DNA of 64,000 nt from Nectonema munidae (Eukaryota; Nematomorpha; Nectonematoida; Nectonematidae): contig JAUIRK010000154.1 of assembly GCA_030549495.1 (NCBI GenBank), positions 1 to 64,000 of the forward strand. Reading direction: 5' to 3'. Made by a program: the position numbers and the translations under genes. The notes under the pieces were generated by a model, which was not told the DNA's origin, searched no databases, and saw only the letters and a list, made by a program, of their open reading frames with translations. Numbering within the stretch: position 1 is the stretch's first letter; each line of letters opens with the position of its first letter. Positions 24,901 to 33,848 of this stretch are shown here, piece after piece.

Positions 24901-26840
24901 TGTTTAAATCCTCCCTGTTTGTGCCTGCCTGTCTTTAAGTGCTCCCTTTTCTCCTTGCCCTCGTTGTTTGTGTCTGACTGTGTTTGGATGCTGCCTGTTG
25001 ATTTAGTGCTAGTTATTTGTTAATGCCTGTGTTTGAGTGCTCTCTGTTTGTAACTGCCTGCGTTTGAGTGTTACCTGTTTGCGCCTGCCTGTGTCTAAGT
25101 GCTCGCTGTTTGTGCCTGCCTGTGTTTAATTCCACCTTGTTTGTGCTTGCGTATGTTGCGTTCTCCCTATTTGATTGCCTGCCTGTGTTTAAGTGGTCTC
25201 TGTTTCTTCTTGCTTATTGTTTAAGTCCTACCTGTGTTTAAGTGCCCCTTGTTTGTGCCTGACCGTGTTTTGGTGCTCCCTATTGATTGAGTGCTCGTTG
25301 TTTGTTTCTGCCTTTGTTTGAGTGCTCCCTGTTTTTGCCTGTATGTGCTTCCTGTGTTTGAGTGCCCTCTGTTGGGCTAGCCTGTGTTAAAATGCTCCCT
25401 TTTTGTGCTGAATCTGTTTAAGTGCTCCCTGTTTGAGCTTGCATGTGTTTAAGTGTTCCCTGTTTGTGCCAGCCTGTATTTAAGTCCTCCCTGTTTGTGC
25501 CTGCCTGTGTTTGAGTGCTCCCTTTTTGAGCTAGCCAGTGTTTGAGTGCTCCTTTTTTGTGTCTGCCTATGTTATAGTGCCCCATGTTTGAGTGCCTCCT
25601 GTTTGAGTCCCTACTGTTTATTCCTACTTGTGTTTGAATGCCCCCTGTTGGTGTTTGCCTGTGTTAAAGTGCTCCCTTTTTGTGCCTGTCTCTGTTTAAG
25701 TGCTCCCTGTTTGTGCCTGCCAGTCAACCCTGTTTGTGCCTGCGTGTGTTGGGTTCTCCCTGTTTGAGTGCATGCCTGTGTTTAAGTGCTCCTTGTTTCT
25801 GCTTGACTATTGTTTAAGTCCTACCTGTGTTTAAGTGCTCCTTGTTTGTGCCTGCCTGTGTTTTAGTGCTCCCTGTTGATAGAGTGCTCGTTGCTTGTTC
25901 CTACCTGTGTTTGAGTGCTCCTTATTTTGCCTGTGTTTGAGTGTTCCCTATTTAGCCTGTATGTGTTTGATTGCCCTCTGTTGATACTTGCCTGTGTTTA
26001 AGTGTTCCCTTTTTGTGCTTAAATCTGTTTAAGTGCTTGCATGTGGTTAAGTCCACCCTGTTTGTGCTTGCGTATGTTGGGTTCTCCCTATTTGATTTCC
26101 TGCCTGTGCTTAAGTGGTCCCTGTTTCTTCTTGCTTATTGTTTAAGTCCTACCTGTGTTTAAGTGCCCCTTGTTTGTGCCTGACCGTGTTTTGGTGCTCC
26201 CTGTTGATTGAGTTTTCGTCGTTTGTTTCTGCCTTTGTTTGAGTGCTCCCTGTTTTTGCCTGTATGTGCTTCCTGTGTTTGAGTGCCCTCTGTTGGTGCT
26301 AAACTGTGTTAACGTGCTCCCTTTTTGTGCTGAATCTGTTTAAGTGCTCCCTGTTTGAGCTTGCATGTGTTTAAGTGTTCCCTGTTTGTACCAGCCTGTG
26401 TTTAAGTCCTCCCTGTTTGTGCCTGCCTGTGTTTGAGTGCTCCCTTTTTGAGCTAGCCAGTGTTTGAGTCCTCCTTGTTTGTGTCTGCCTGTGTTATAGT
26501 GCCTCATGTTTAAGTGCCTCCTGTTTATGCCTGTGTTAAAGTGTTCCCTTTTTGTGCCTGTCTCTGTTTAAGTGCTCCCTTTTTGTGCTGGTCTGTGTTT
26601 AAGTGCTCCCTGTTTGTGCCTGCCTGTGTTTCACTCAACCCTATTTGTGCCTGCGTGTGTTGGGTTCTCCCTGTTTGAGTGCCTGCCTGTGTTTGTCTTC
26701 CTATAGTGCCTCCTGTTTGTGTGCCCCCTGTTGGTGCTTGTTTGTGTTAAATTGCAACCTTTTTGTGACTGAATCTGTTTAATTGTTCCTTTTGTGCCTG
26801 AATGTGTTTAGGTGTCCCCTGTTTGTGCCTGCATATTTAC
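18966..26840. repeat. Degenerate 31-bp minisatellite, block 2
   Basis: Same 31-bp family as block 1. An internal higher-order period of about 2.15-2.19 kb is visible: 21,261 pairs with 23,446, 22,260 with 24,413, and 22,508 with 24,661. This is close to the 2,173-bp spacing seen once in block 1. Units here are on the whole more diverged from one another than the near-identical 1.43-kb copies near the left edge of the window, which suggests that homogenisation has been more recent on the left. No gene is supported. Confidence 0.93.
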
Positions 26841-27506
26841 TCAAAGATTATTCGTACTGAAAAGATGATGGGTACCTCCCAGAAATTGTTACCACTGTAA
26901 ACATTATTGGTACACCTAATAATTATTGATATCCCACAGAAGGATCATTAGTAGATATAAAGATCAATTTTACACGCAAAGATATGATAGTTTACATAAT
27001 AAATGAATTAGCAAATTAGATTATCATACAAATTAGTGGACAATATAAAATAAAATATGAGAATAATTTATCGTTAACTATATAAAATCTTAATCAAAAG
27101 TAGATAGATGTGTTTATAATTAAAAAATTTGTACAAATCTAATGAAATCTTTTAAAACTTAATAATTAAAATTTTAAAGTAATACAAGAAAAAAAATTTT
27201 AACTAAATAATTTAGTTTAAAGAAAATGGACTATTATTAACACCTTACATATTTAAAAATCATCTATAGTGGTTATCTTTTATAGAAATCAGAATATTAA
27301 TTACTAATAAAATAAAAACAAGGACCATGTTTTATTAAAAATATAAATTTAAAATAGTAACAAACAAACTAATTATCTTTCTTGAAAGAAATAAAGAATT
27401 TATCGGAAAAAATGTACAATTTAGAATAAAAAATTACAGTAGTATTCAGTAGTTGAGCACACTCAAGACTAATTAAAGCTTGAGAAGGGTCTTTCTCAAG
27501 AATTTC

Positions 27507-27570
<64 letters not shown>

Positions 27571-28063
27571 AAGAAATTTATTGAGAAGGGTAGGTATAAA
27601 ATAAGTTGCAAAAGTAAACTCTTGAGTTTTGAAAAGTGAAAATTTGGCCTTTATTTTTGTTAACTCGATGCCAATAATGTCCATGCGAACAAATTTATAA
27701 AATATTTAGTAAAATTTTTAATTTCTTTAAAATTAAAAAGCATATTTCATTCTCTTATGTTTTTAACAATGCTCTTTATTCAAAATATGAATTAAAATAT
27801 ATATTACAACAAATTGTAAGTTCTCTTGTATTTTATCATTATCACATAGCATACACTGTGTGAAAGACTGGTTTTGGTGATTGAAACCTCACCAATTCCA
27901 CTTTTGGGTTCAAACTATAAGGTTTAAACTGGCATTTAGTTGCTATGGTAATTGAAAGACTTTTTAACCCCCTTGAAATCCCGTTTTTTCTTTTGTTCTC
28001 CCCCAGGTAAGGGCTATCCACCCCTTTTAAATTCCCTATTTTTCACCCCCCCCTCTCTGACTC
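26841..28063. repeat. AT-rich spacer inside the minisatellite, copy 2
   Basis: Second copy of the spacer at 17,779-18,965, starting 9,060 bp after the first. It differs by scattered substitutions, small indels and a strongly expanded CTTT tract. The start (tcaaagattattcgtactga) and the end, shortly before the resumed minisatellite, match copy 1. No gene is supported; the Lys/Glu-rich minus-strand frames near 27,370-27,690 are translations of the microsatellite. Confidence 0.9.
27506..27570. repeat. (CTTT)n microsatellite, about 16 units
   Basis: An almost pure run of CTTT units, about 65 bp, inside spacer copy 2. At the matching place in copy 1 only a short, interrupted tract exists, so the expansion came after the spacer duplicated. 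Confidence 0.95.
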
Positions 28064-28207
28064 TGCCTGCCTATGTTTAAGTGCTCCCTGTTTCTGCTTG
28101 CCTATTATTTAAGTCCTACCTGTGCTTAAGTGCTCCTTGTTTATGCCTTCCTCTGTTAGGGTGTTCCCTGTTTGTGCCTTCCTGTGTTTGAGTGCACTCT
28201 GTTGCTG
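28064..28207. repeat. Last minisatellite units before the array edge
   Basis: About five 31-bp units follow spacer copy 2. They match in order the units that follow spacer copy 1, then the repeat stops in mid-unit at about 28,207 and sequence resembling a pogo transposase begins. This is the right-hand edge of the array. Confidence 0.85.
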
Positions 28208-28700
28208 CTTGCATTTGTAATATTAATATCGCTAAATATCGTTGTTGCTTTATGAAACGTGTCTTTAACAATGTTTTAGATTTTCTCAAAAGCTATAATC
28301 TTAAAGATATGATTTATGTTTTAACAAACGCATGGCTGTCAGTAGATTCCACTACTTTGAAAAATGGGTGGAATATTTTGTTTAAAAGAAACAAAAAGAA
28401 CTTTGAAAACAAAAGCAAAATAGTTTGAGAAAAAAATCTTATTTTAGATTATCTTATCTTAGTTTAGCTTATCCTGCAGATAAAGAACTCGGGCTAGAAA
28501 TGAATGAATCGATCATAGATGAATGGATAGATAATGATCTATCCTGATTCTGAAATTATTCAACTTGTCCAGGATGAAAATCAAGAAAGTGAAGAAGAAA
28601 AGAGTGACTTAAGTGAAGATGAGAAAAAGCCTGTGATATCAATAGAAAGATTCAATCTATATCTATATAATCTATTAAGGTTTGACTATTTATATACGTT
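28208..28700 (+). pseudogene. pogo/Tigger-like transposase, 3' end only
   Basis: In frame from the array edge is a stretch containing YRCCFMKRV, then YNLKDMIYVLTNAW and TTLKNGWNILF. In pogo/Tigger/Jerky-type DDE transposases (Tc1-mariner superfamily) this order marks the end of the catalytic domain and its C-terminal tail (family patterns of the kind LKDAIY..A.AW and TL.NAW.KL). Further on, about 28,500-28,690, DEWIDNDLS and a run EIIQLVQDENQESEEE resemble the acidic tail of the same proteins, but with in-frame stops, so the copy is dead. The catalytic domain and everything upstream are missing, cut off by the minisatellite. Family assignment rests on motif memory, not a search. Confidence 0.6.
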
Positions 28701-28892
28701 TTTTTGATGGATAAAACGTATCTTAATGAGAACGATAGAAAGTATCAAAATTTATTTAAAAATTTCTGAAAGCATATCCACAACAATCAAAACTCTATCT
28801 CAAAACAAATGTAACTCTTTGTGGGAAAGCATTAAAAAAGGCGAAAAAACTTTATAGAAGAATTATCCAGAATAGAAATTAAAAGTAAATTT

Positions 28893-31139
28893 ATGGTTAC
28901 AAATTGGATTTTTAAAAAAAACAAACCTTCCTCCACTGACTCTAATGCAATCTTCACTAAAAATGTAGTACCTAATCAAACAGCTGGTACTTCAAATGGT
29001 TCAAAAAATGCTCCAGAAATTCTCGAAGCTACCCAAGTTGTGAAGAGTAATGTTCCCTCCTATGCTCAAAATAAACTTAAAGTGGAAATTGAGAGCATAG
29101 ACAAAGAGCTTGCAAGTTTTACTTGTATTTTGAAAAATACTGGTCTCAGTGATGTTTACAAAAAGAGAGTGCAAATTCTTGAAAAAGAAAAAGCAACTAA
29201 AAATAAACAGCTGAAACGTAAAGTGATTGAGCAACTTTCACAAAGAAAGTGTCGTGCGAAAAACCAAGATATTAAAACAATTGAAAAGAATCATCCCCAA
29301 CTTTCTAATGAAATTGGAAAATTGGAGACACGACAAGGGATTTTTGGTAGACCAACAAATGAAAATGTAGATGATCTACATTCAGAAATTCTAAACATCG
29401 TTATACCTGACTCCAAAGCAGATGAAAAACGAAGATCAGAAATATATCGCTCAATTAGAACACTTGATGATTTGACTGAAGAACTCCAGAAAAGAGGATA
29501 TAATTTGAAAAGAACTGCAAAAGGATGCTTGCAGCACAAGGATGCTGCACGTCATATTACTACTGTTCAAGTGAGACTGTGTAAAGCTGAAAATAACTTG
29601 AAAAAAACACATAGTGATAGCCATTTTGCTATGGCAATTGTAAACTTCTGTAAGGAGCTTGCCTCTCTTTTTTCAGAAGATAATGTTATTTGGCTTTCAC
29701 AAGATGATAAAGCTAAAGTGCCTTTAGGCTTACCTGTATCGAAAAAACAAGTAGCAATTTTGATGCATCTAGAATATAAAGTCTCCCTTCCAGATCATGA
29801 CTTTCCAATTGGAACGAGGCATAAGCTGATACCTTCTGTGTACGCTCCATGTTTGAAAAAAAGTGATTCTACAATCGGGTATAGTGGTCCAACTTATGTA
29901 GCAATTAGGAGTTTAAAACATGATAAAAGTTGTGCTCAGTCACACCTCGAAGATTTCAATGCAATGACAAAATAGCAATTTATAGTTTTTTAGCTTTCTT
30001 AAATACATTATACTAAGTATATTTCTTTAGGTTGAAAGAATTTCAAAAAGTTTTTTTCAGAAATGAAAGGATGAAGTCCCTATTGTTTGTTTCTGTAGAT
30101 GATGGACCAGATGAAGCGCCACGACATTCACAAACTTTGGCTCTATGGGAGCACGTTTTTCTCAATAATAATTTGGATTGCATCTTTGTTTTTTCACATG
30201 CTCCAGGCTGTAGTTCTTATAATGAGGTGGAAAGAAGAATGGCTCCTCTATCAAGAGATGTTGCCGGCCTTGTCCTTCCTTTTGATAAATTTGGAAAACA
30301 TTTAAATGCTGCAAACAAAACAATTGATAATGAACTCGAAAAAAAATTTAGAATGTACTTTTTAATTAAATGAAAGTTTTTTTTTAATTTGTTATATAAT
30401 TTTCAGCTGCTGGAGAACTTTTAGCCAATGTTTGGTCTGACACTGTCATTGATAGTTTCCCAGTAATTGCTAAGCACATTAATCCTCCAGAAGAAAAACG
30501 CAAAGAACTTTTGTCAGAAACCTCACAAAGCTGGAAAAATTTACACGTTTGCCAATCCCAATACCTACTTCAAATTGTAAAGTGTGATAATGCGCAATGC
30601 TGCAAACCTTTTCTCACAAATTACAAGTTTTTCCCCGATAAGTAAGAATTTTTTTCCATTTTTGAGTTGGAAATTAGTCAATTTGTGAAATTACTTGTAA
30701 CTTTGTGGTAACTATCCAATTACTTACCATATACAAATTTGAATTCATATTGTTTTTCATTTAATTTAGATTTTTACCTCCTCCAGTTCTAATCAGTTCA
30801 ACAAAAGAAGGATTGGCGGTAGATATTTTAAATGGACACTTTGGTTCTATATTCCAGGCACAGCATTTGAAAAATCTTGGATTCAGCCGATGCTTTGATG
30901 AATTCTGCCCATCCCTGCAGAAGATTGATGCTGAAGGAAAAAGCTTAATTCAAAGACCTAGTTGTTCGAAATGTTTAAAATACTTTTCTTCATTCAAAGA
31001 TAAAAACAAACATTTTTCTTTCTGTCTCGGTCAAAGTGCAACAATTTTTGAAAATGATGAAGTTGAGATGGAAGAACTAGAAGAAAAACGTCTTCCTAAT
31101 ATCAATATATTTGAAAGAATTGAAAACATTTTTTGTTGA
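28893..31139 (+). pseudogene. DDE-type transposase-like gene with introns, probably decayed
   Basis: Four coding blocks on the plus strand. Block 1 (28,893 to about 29,970, 360 codons) has a probable coiled coil (residues about 61-145), a helical segment that may bind DNA (186-210) and LSQDDKAKVPLG (268-279), then LPDHDF and KLIPSVYA. Block 2 (30,031-30,370) has VSVDDGPDE and SYNEVERRMAPLSR. Block 3 (30,407-30,641) carries WSDTVID and IVKCDNAQCC. Block 4 (30,770-31,139) ends with C-X2-C-X12-H-X3-C, a C2HC finger. The three acidic sites (DDK, DDGPDE, NEVERR) fit the D-D-E triad of RNase-H-fold transposases; the spacing recalls ISAZ013-type enzymes (inference). The block 3/4 junction is a clean in-frame GT-AG intron (30,642-30,769). 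The earlier two are not clean: block 1 runs into TAG with no GT nearby, and the GT after block 2 gives the wrong phase. Hence a degraded copy, or unusual splicing. An AATAAA overlaps the end. Confidence 0.6.
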
Positions 31140-31363
31140 AATAAAATTTTTCTCTCGTTAAAAAGAATACGGTAAACGGGTAGGAGATTAATTCTGTAAA
31201 ATTTATAATGATCTGGATAGGTAGATAATTTTGAAGTAAGTTGACAATGGGGGGGGGGGGAAGGGGGCATATCAAGTTGACACAAGTTGACAATAGGGGG
31301 GGGGGGGGGGAGGGAGGGTAAAAATGGACCAAATTTGGTTGACGTCAATTGTGAACGACCCCT
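31140..31363. repeat. G-run repeat with duplicated flanks
   Basis: Two pure G runs of about 13-15 bases (about 31,248-31,260 and 31,297-31,311) each follow a copy of aagttgacaa. A third copy of the ttgac word follows (ttggttgacgtcaattgtga). On the minus strand this gives proline-rich frames that are not genes. Looks like part of an interspersed repeat inserted next to the transposase-like gene; family unknown. Confidence 0.55.
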
Positions 31364-31534
31364 ATGCTAGAATTAGTGACTGAACTGCTTGAAGGTTTAG
31401 AACAAAGAAGTTTTGCAACTGAAGAAGATTTGATGAACCTTTATATTTTGAAAGAAAAACTAAACAAGGAAAAACCAAAGCATATGAAACAATTAAATTT
31501 AAAAGATATGTTTCATAAATTATTACAAAAGTGA
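31364..31534 (+). CDS. Short open frame, possible displaced C-terminal end of the transposase-like gene
   Basis: A 56-codon frame, MLELVTELLEGLEQR at the start and KDMFHKLLQK at the end, Leu/Lys/Glu-rich and likely helical. It lies 224 bp after the stop of the transposase-like gene on the same strand and shares its codon style. It could be a tail exon separated by the G-run insertion, or chance. I do not recognise it and no splice site joins it convincingly. Confidence 0.25.
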   Translation: MLELVTELLEGLEQRSFATEEDLMNLYILKEKLNKEKPKHMKQLNLKDMFHKLLQK

Positions 31535-31624
31535 TAACTTCAAATCTAAGATTTTTTATTATGCACATAATTTAAACAAATAAATGATTTTTATATAATT
31601 TTCCTGGTAAAATTAGCCTATAAA

Positions 31625-31690
31625 AAATACCTTCAATAATCCGGAAGAGTCGATTACTAGCCTTTCCGGATTTGCGATTATGCACTGTAT
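31625..31690. mobile_element. Possible pogo/Tigger-like right terminus
   Basis: The segment contains aatccgga twice in opposite orientations and ends gattatgcactgtat; its complement begins atacagtgcataatcgc. Termini of pogo/Tigger/Jerky elements commonly begin CAGT next to a TA target and contain aatccgga-like words. It may close the pogo element whose transposase tail is at 28,208, with the DDE-like gene inserted between, but no matching left end is present. Confidence 0.3.
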
Positions 31691-32135
31691 AGAAGGATAA
31701 AAGGACAACGGAACTTGGCAAAGCAGATCAGATTACGAAAATGATATGTTTTATAAGAAAAAAGAATTTAGATTTGTTAAATAGTGATGATTAGATGTTT
31801 CCCATCTTGATAAAGTTCTAGAGAAGTATATTATCAATAAGAAACTTAATTTATTTGGCAGGGGAGGAAGTATGACAGGCTTCTTGTTTGACGGACATGT
31901 GCATAATTTTTTTTGATTAAACTTTAATTTTTACAAATTGCATTGGATGTGTGAGAATTTGAATTTTTTAATAATTATACGCCGTTATATTTAAAGTGTT
32001 GTACAAGATTATGATATTTAATATAGAAGAGACAAATGATAATTATGACAGAATGTTAGAGATTGATCATTTCTAACACTAGTTACTTGTTTTTTCAAAA
32101 TTTCAAAGTTTTTTCACACTGTAAAAAGTGTATTC
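31691..32135. other. AT-rich intergenic DNA
   Basis: No gene, RNA or repeat that I can support. Confidence 0.6.
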
Positions 32136-32255
32136 TTAATTTGTCTCGTTAAGTTTACTTCCAAGAGATTTTAACAAACTTTTAAATGTGGACAGCTGTC
32201 CAAACACATTAAATGGATAGTCACCACCAGATGTGCGCTGCTGGTTTGACTGTAT
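32136..32255 (-). other. Possible transposon end or last exon
   Basis: On the minus strand an AG acceptor-like site (about 32,252) opens a 37-codon frame containing SGGDYPFNVFGQL and a TAA stop. The same spot, read on plus, ends ggtttgactgtat, a string shared with 38,864-38,882 and 38,976-38,995 and reminiscent of Tc1/pogo-type terminal repeats. A transposon end is more likely than an exon; neither is proven. Confidence 0.25.
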
Positions 32256-32349
32256 ATTAAAAAAGGGTAAAAATAATTTGAAATGATAATAATAAATAAA
32301 ATATGATTTTAAAGAAATAAGTTTATTTATACATAAAATGAAATCCATG

Positions 32350-32355
32350 TTTATT
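32350..32355 (-). terminator. Polyadenylation signal of RPL35A
   Basis: AATAAA on the minus strand, 9 bases after the TAA stop of RPL35A; a second AATAAA follows about 20 bases on. Confidence 0.65.
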
Positions 32356-32363
32356 CGTCAAAT

Positions 32364-33833
32364 TTAAATGCTTGAGGGGAAGAGCATCTAAAATGAAAAT
32401 ATTTTTAAGAATTGGGAAAAAGATGCAAATAAAAGTTAAAATTTCTTACTATTCTAATTCTTTTTCCCATGGCTTTTGGGGGCAAGTTTTTTTTGAATTT
32501 TGCCTTAACACAACCACTTGAACCGTGTACAGAGATAACCCGTCCCCACATTGCTTTAGACTTCTTGAACTTCTTAGTTTTAGCTATAGGGATTTTCCTG
32601 TAAAAAGAAACGAAATTTTAATTATCACTAACCTTATTATTAGTAAATACATACCAAATTGTATAGTAAAAGAATATGCATATTTCTGTAAATCGGTTAA
32701 AGAGCAAATCAACAATTTTTGATATATTTAGTGCCATTTTGCTAATTTTTTTTTAGTTGTCGGTATCGCACCCAAAGGAAGAATAATCTTCCATAACTGG
32801 GCAGATAGCAGGGATAGTCACGATCGGGGTTCGAACCCAGACCATCTGGAGACCATCATTGTTAATTATTATATTTAATAATTTTTAGTAAATATAAAAA
32901 TACCATCTAACCCTTTATGAAGAGACAACTTAAGTGGCCGATAAAAAGTGGCCTTTTTAAGTTTGTTGAAGGTTGAATGAACTTAATCAGGATTAATTGA
33001 AACGAATTGAACTGGTCATCGTCATGAGTATCATTATAAAAATAGGTAATAGATTCTATTAGTAGGCAAAGAGAATTTTATTGGAATATTTTGTTTTTCA
33101 TGAGCCTTTATGAACGAACGACGTTAACGCGAACATATAAAATTTCATTTTATTTGTTATCAACTTTCACATTTTTTACAAGCTATCATGTTGAATGATT
33201 TGCCAGTACATTTTCCACATGCAAGTTTTTGCATTATTGTTGTTACATATTCTAATTTAGCATTGTTTTCTAATACATTATTTTCATCTCCTTCCAAATC
33301 TGCATTTTCAAGCATATTGCAGAAAACATGCACAGGAGAAAGTCTACATCTAAGTTTAACACTATATTGTTTGGCCAGTTTATCAAATATATCCAGTCCA
33401 AACTTTGTTAGCTTGTTGGTAGTCTCAGACTTTTAATTTGAATCCATAGCCACATTTCTATGAAGTGGACTAAAAATCAAAATACTTTTATAAGTTAGTG
33501 TACATTTCGATTCACTTTCCTGGTAAAAATTTGGAATTTGCAAACTGCCAATAAAACACCTATGAGAAAAGACAAAAGAATTTAAGCATACTTTTTAACG
33601 CGATAAACGAAGCAGCATCTTTTGCCGAGATAAAAACTGGCATGTGTCTTGTTTAAGGAACCATCAATTTTGATGATTGATTGGTTTTCATGCTGATTCC
33701 GCAAGCCCCTTTTGAATCCCAAAAAGATTCCTTTTGCATAAAGTCTACCTGGCTTTTTGCTTCTAATTTTCTTTAAGCCTTTCTCTTCACTTTTACTAAC
33801 AGACATATCCATATTAGATTCAGAAGCTGCCAT
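32364..33833 (-). CDS. RPL35A: 60S ribosomal protein L35a (eL33)
   Basis: A component of the large cytosolic ribosomal subunit. Three coding exons on the minus strand: 33,833-33,592 (80 codons plus 2 bases), 32,597-32,450 and 32,387-32,364, all with GT-AG introns and matching phase, giving 137 residues. Family landmarks in order: GRLYAKGIFLGFKRGLRNQ (about 29-47), SFYLGKRCCFVYRVK, KAMWGRVISVHGSSG, VKAKFKKNLPPKAMGKRIRI and a final MLFPSSI, matching the human ends RIRVMLYPSRI. The last coding exon has only 7 codons. The N-terminus carries about 28 extra, Lys/Ser-rich residues relative to the 110-residue human protein; N-terminal extensions are also known in insect orthologues. An AG acceptor (33,835-33,836) lies one base before the ATG, so the 5' leader exon is non-coding and upstream; I could not place it. 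The coding frame is intact. Confidence 0.93.
32757..32862. repeat. tRNA-like / SINE-like fragment in RPL35A intron 1
   Basis: Contains ggggttcgaaccca, which fits the T-loop/B-box of RNA polymerase III genes and can be read on either strand because ttcgaa is palindromic. No complete tRNA cloverleaf or clear A box can be drawn around it, so a fragment of a tRNA-derived SINE is more likely than a tRNA gene. Confidence 0.4.
32905..33585 (-). pseudogene. piggyBac-like transposase, C-terminal relic in RPL35A intron 1
   Basis: A single minus-strand frame from 33,558 to the TGA at 33,160-33,162 (133 codons, one in-frame TAA at 33,433-33,435) reads ILIFSPLHRNVAMDSN, then NKLTKFGLDIFDKLAKQYSV, SPVHVFCNML and a cysteine tail CGKC-X9-CKKC. 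This matches the order at the end of piggyBac-type transposases: LSS.H, YN..K.GVD..D....YS, the ..RWP..VFYN block and a terminal Zn-binding region. Beyond the stop, the minus strand reaches aaagggtta at about 32,907-32,915, like the CCCTTT/TTAA ends of piggyBac elements. The 5' part is missing, and TTAA occurs at 33,582, just inside the exon edge. It is in the same orientation as the host gene and fills most of the intron. Confidence 0.6.
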
Positions 33834-33848
33834 TCTAAAAAAGAACAT

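Noticed and set aside
1-26840. Many Cys/Leu-rich plus-strand frames starting like MLLVCVCLCYSAPC, some looking like secreted or membrane repeat proteins
   Set aside because: They are direct translations of the 31-bp minisatellite, begin and end at arbitrary units, overlap frames on the other strand, and have no promoter, intron or domain evidence.
29001-29539. Minus-strand frames opposite the transposase-like gene
   Set aside because: They are antisense shadows of the plus-strand coding blocks.
31031-31348. Proline-rich minus-strand frames
   Set aside because: Produced by the G-run repeat on the opposite strand.
32757-32862. Functional tRNA gene
   Set aside because: Only the T-arm/B-box region fits; no acceptor stem, anticodon arm or clear A box can be folded.
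33188-33436. 82-codon plus-strand frame
   Set aside because: It is the antisense of the piggyBac relic, which has the recognisable motifs.
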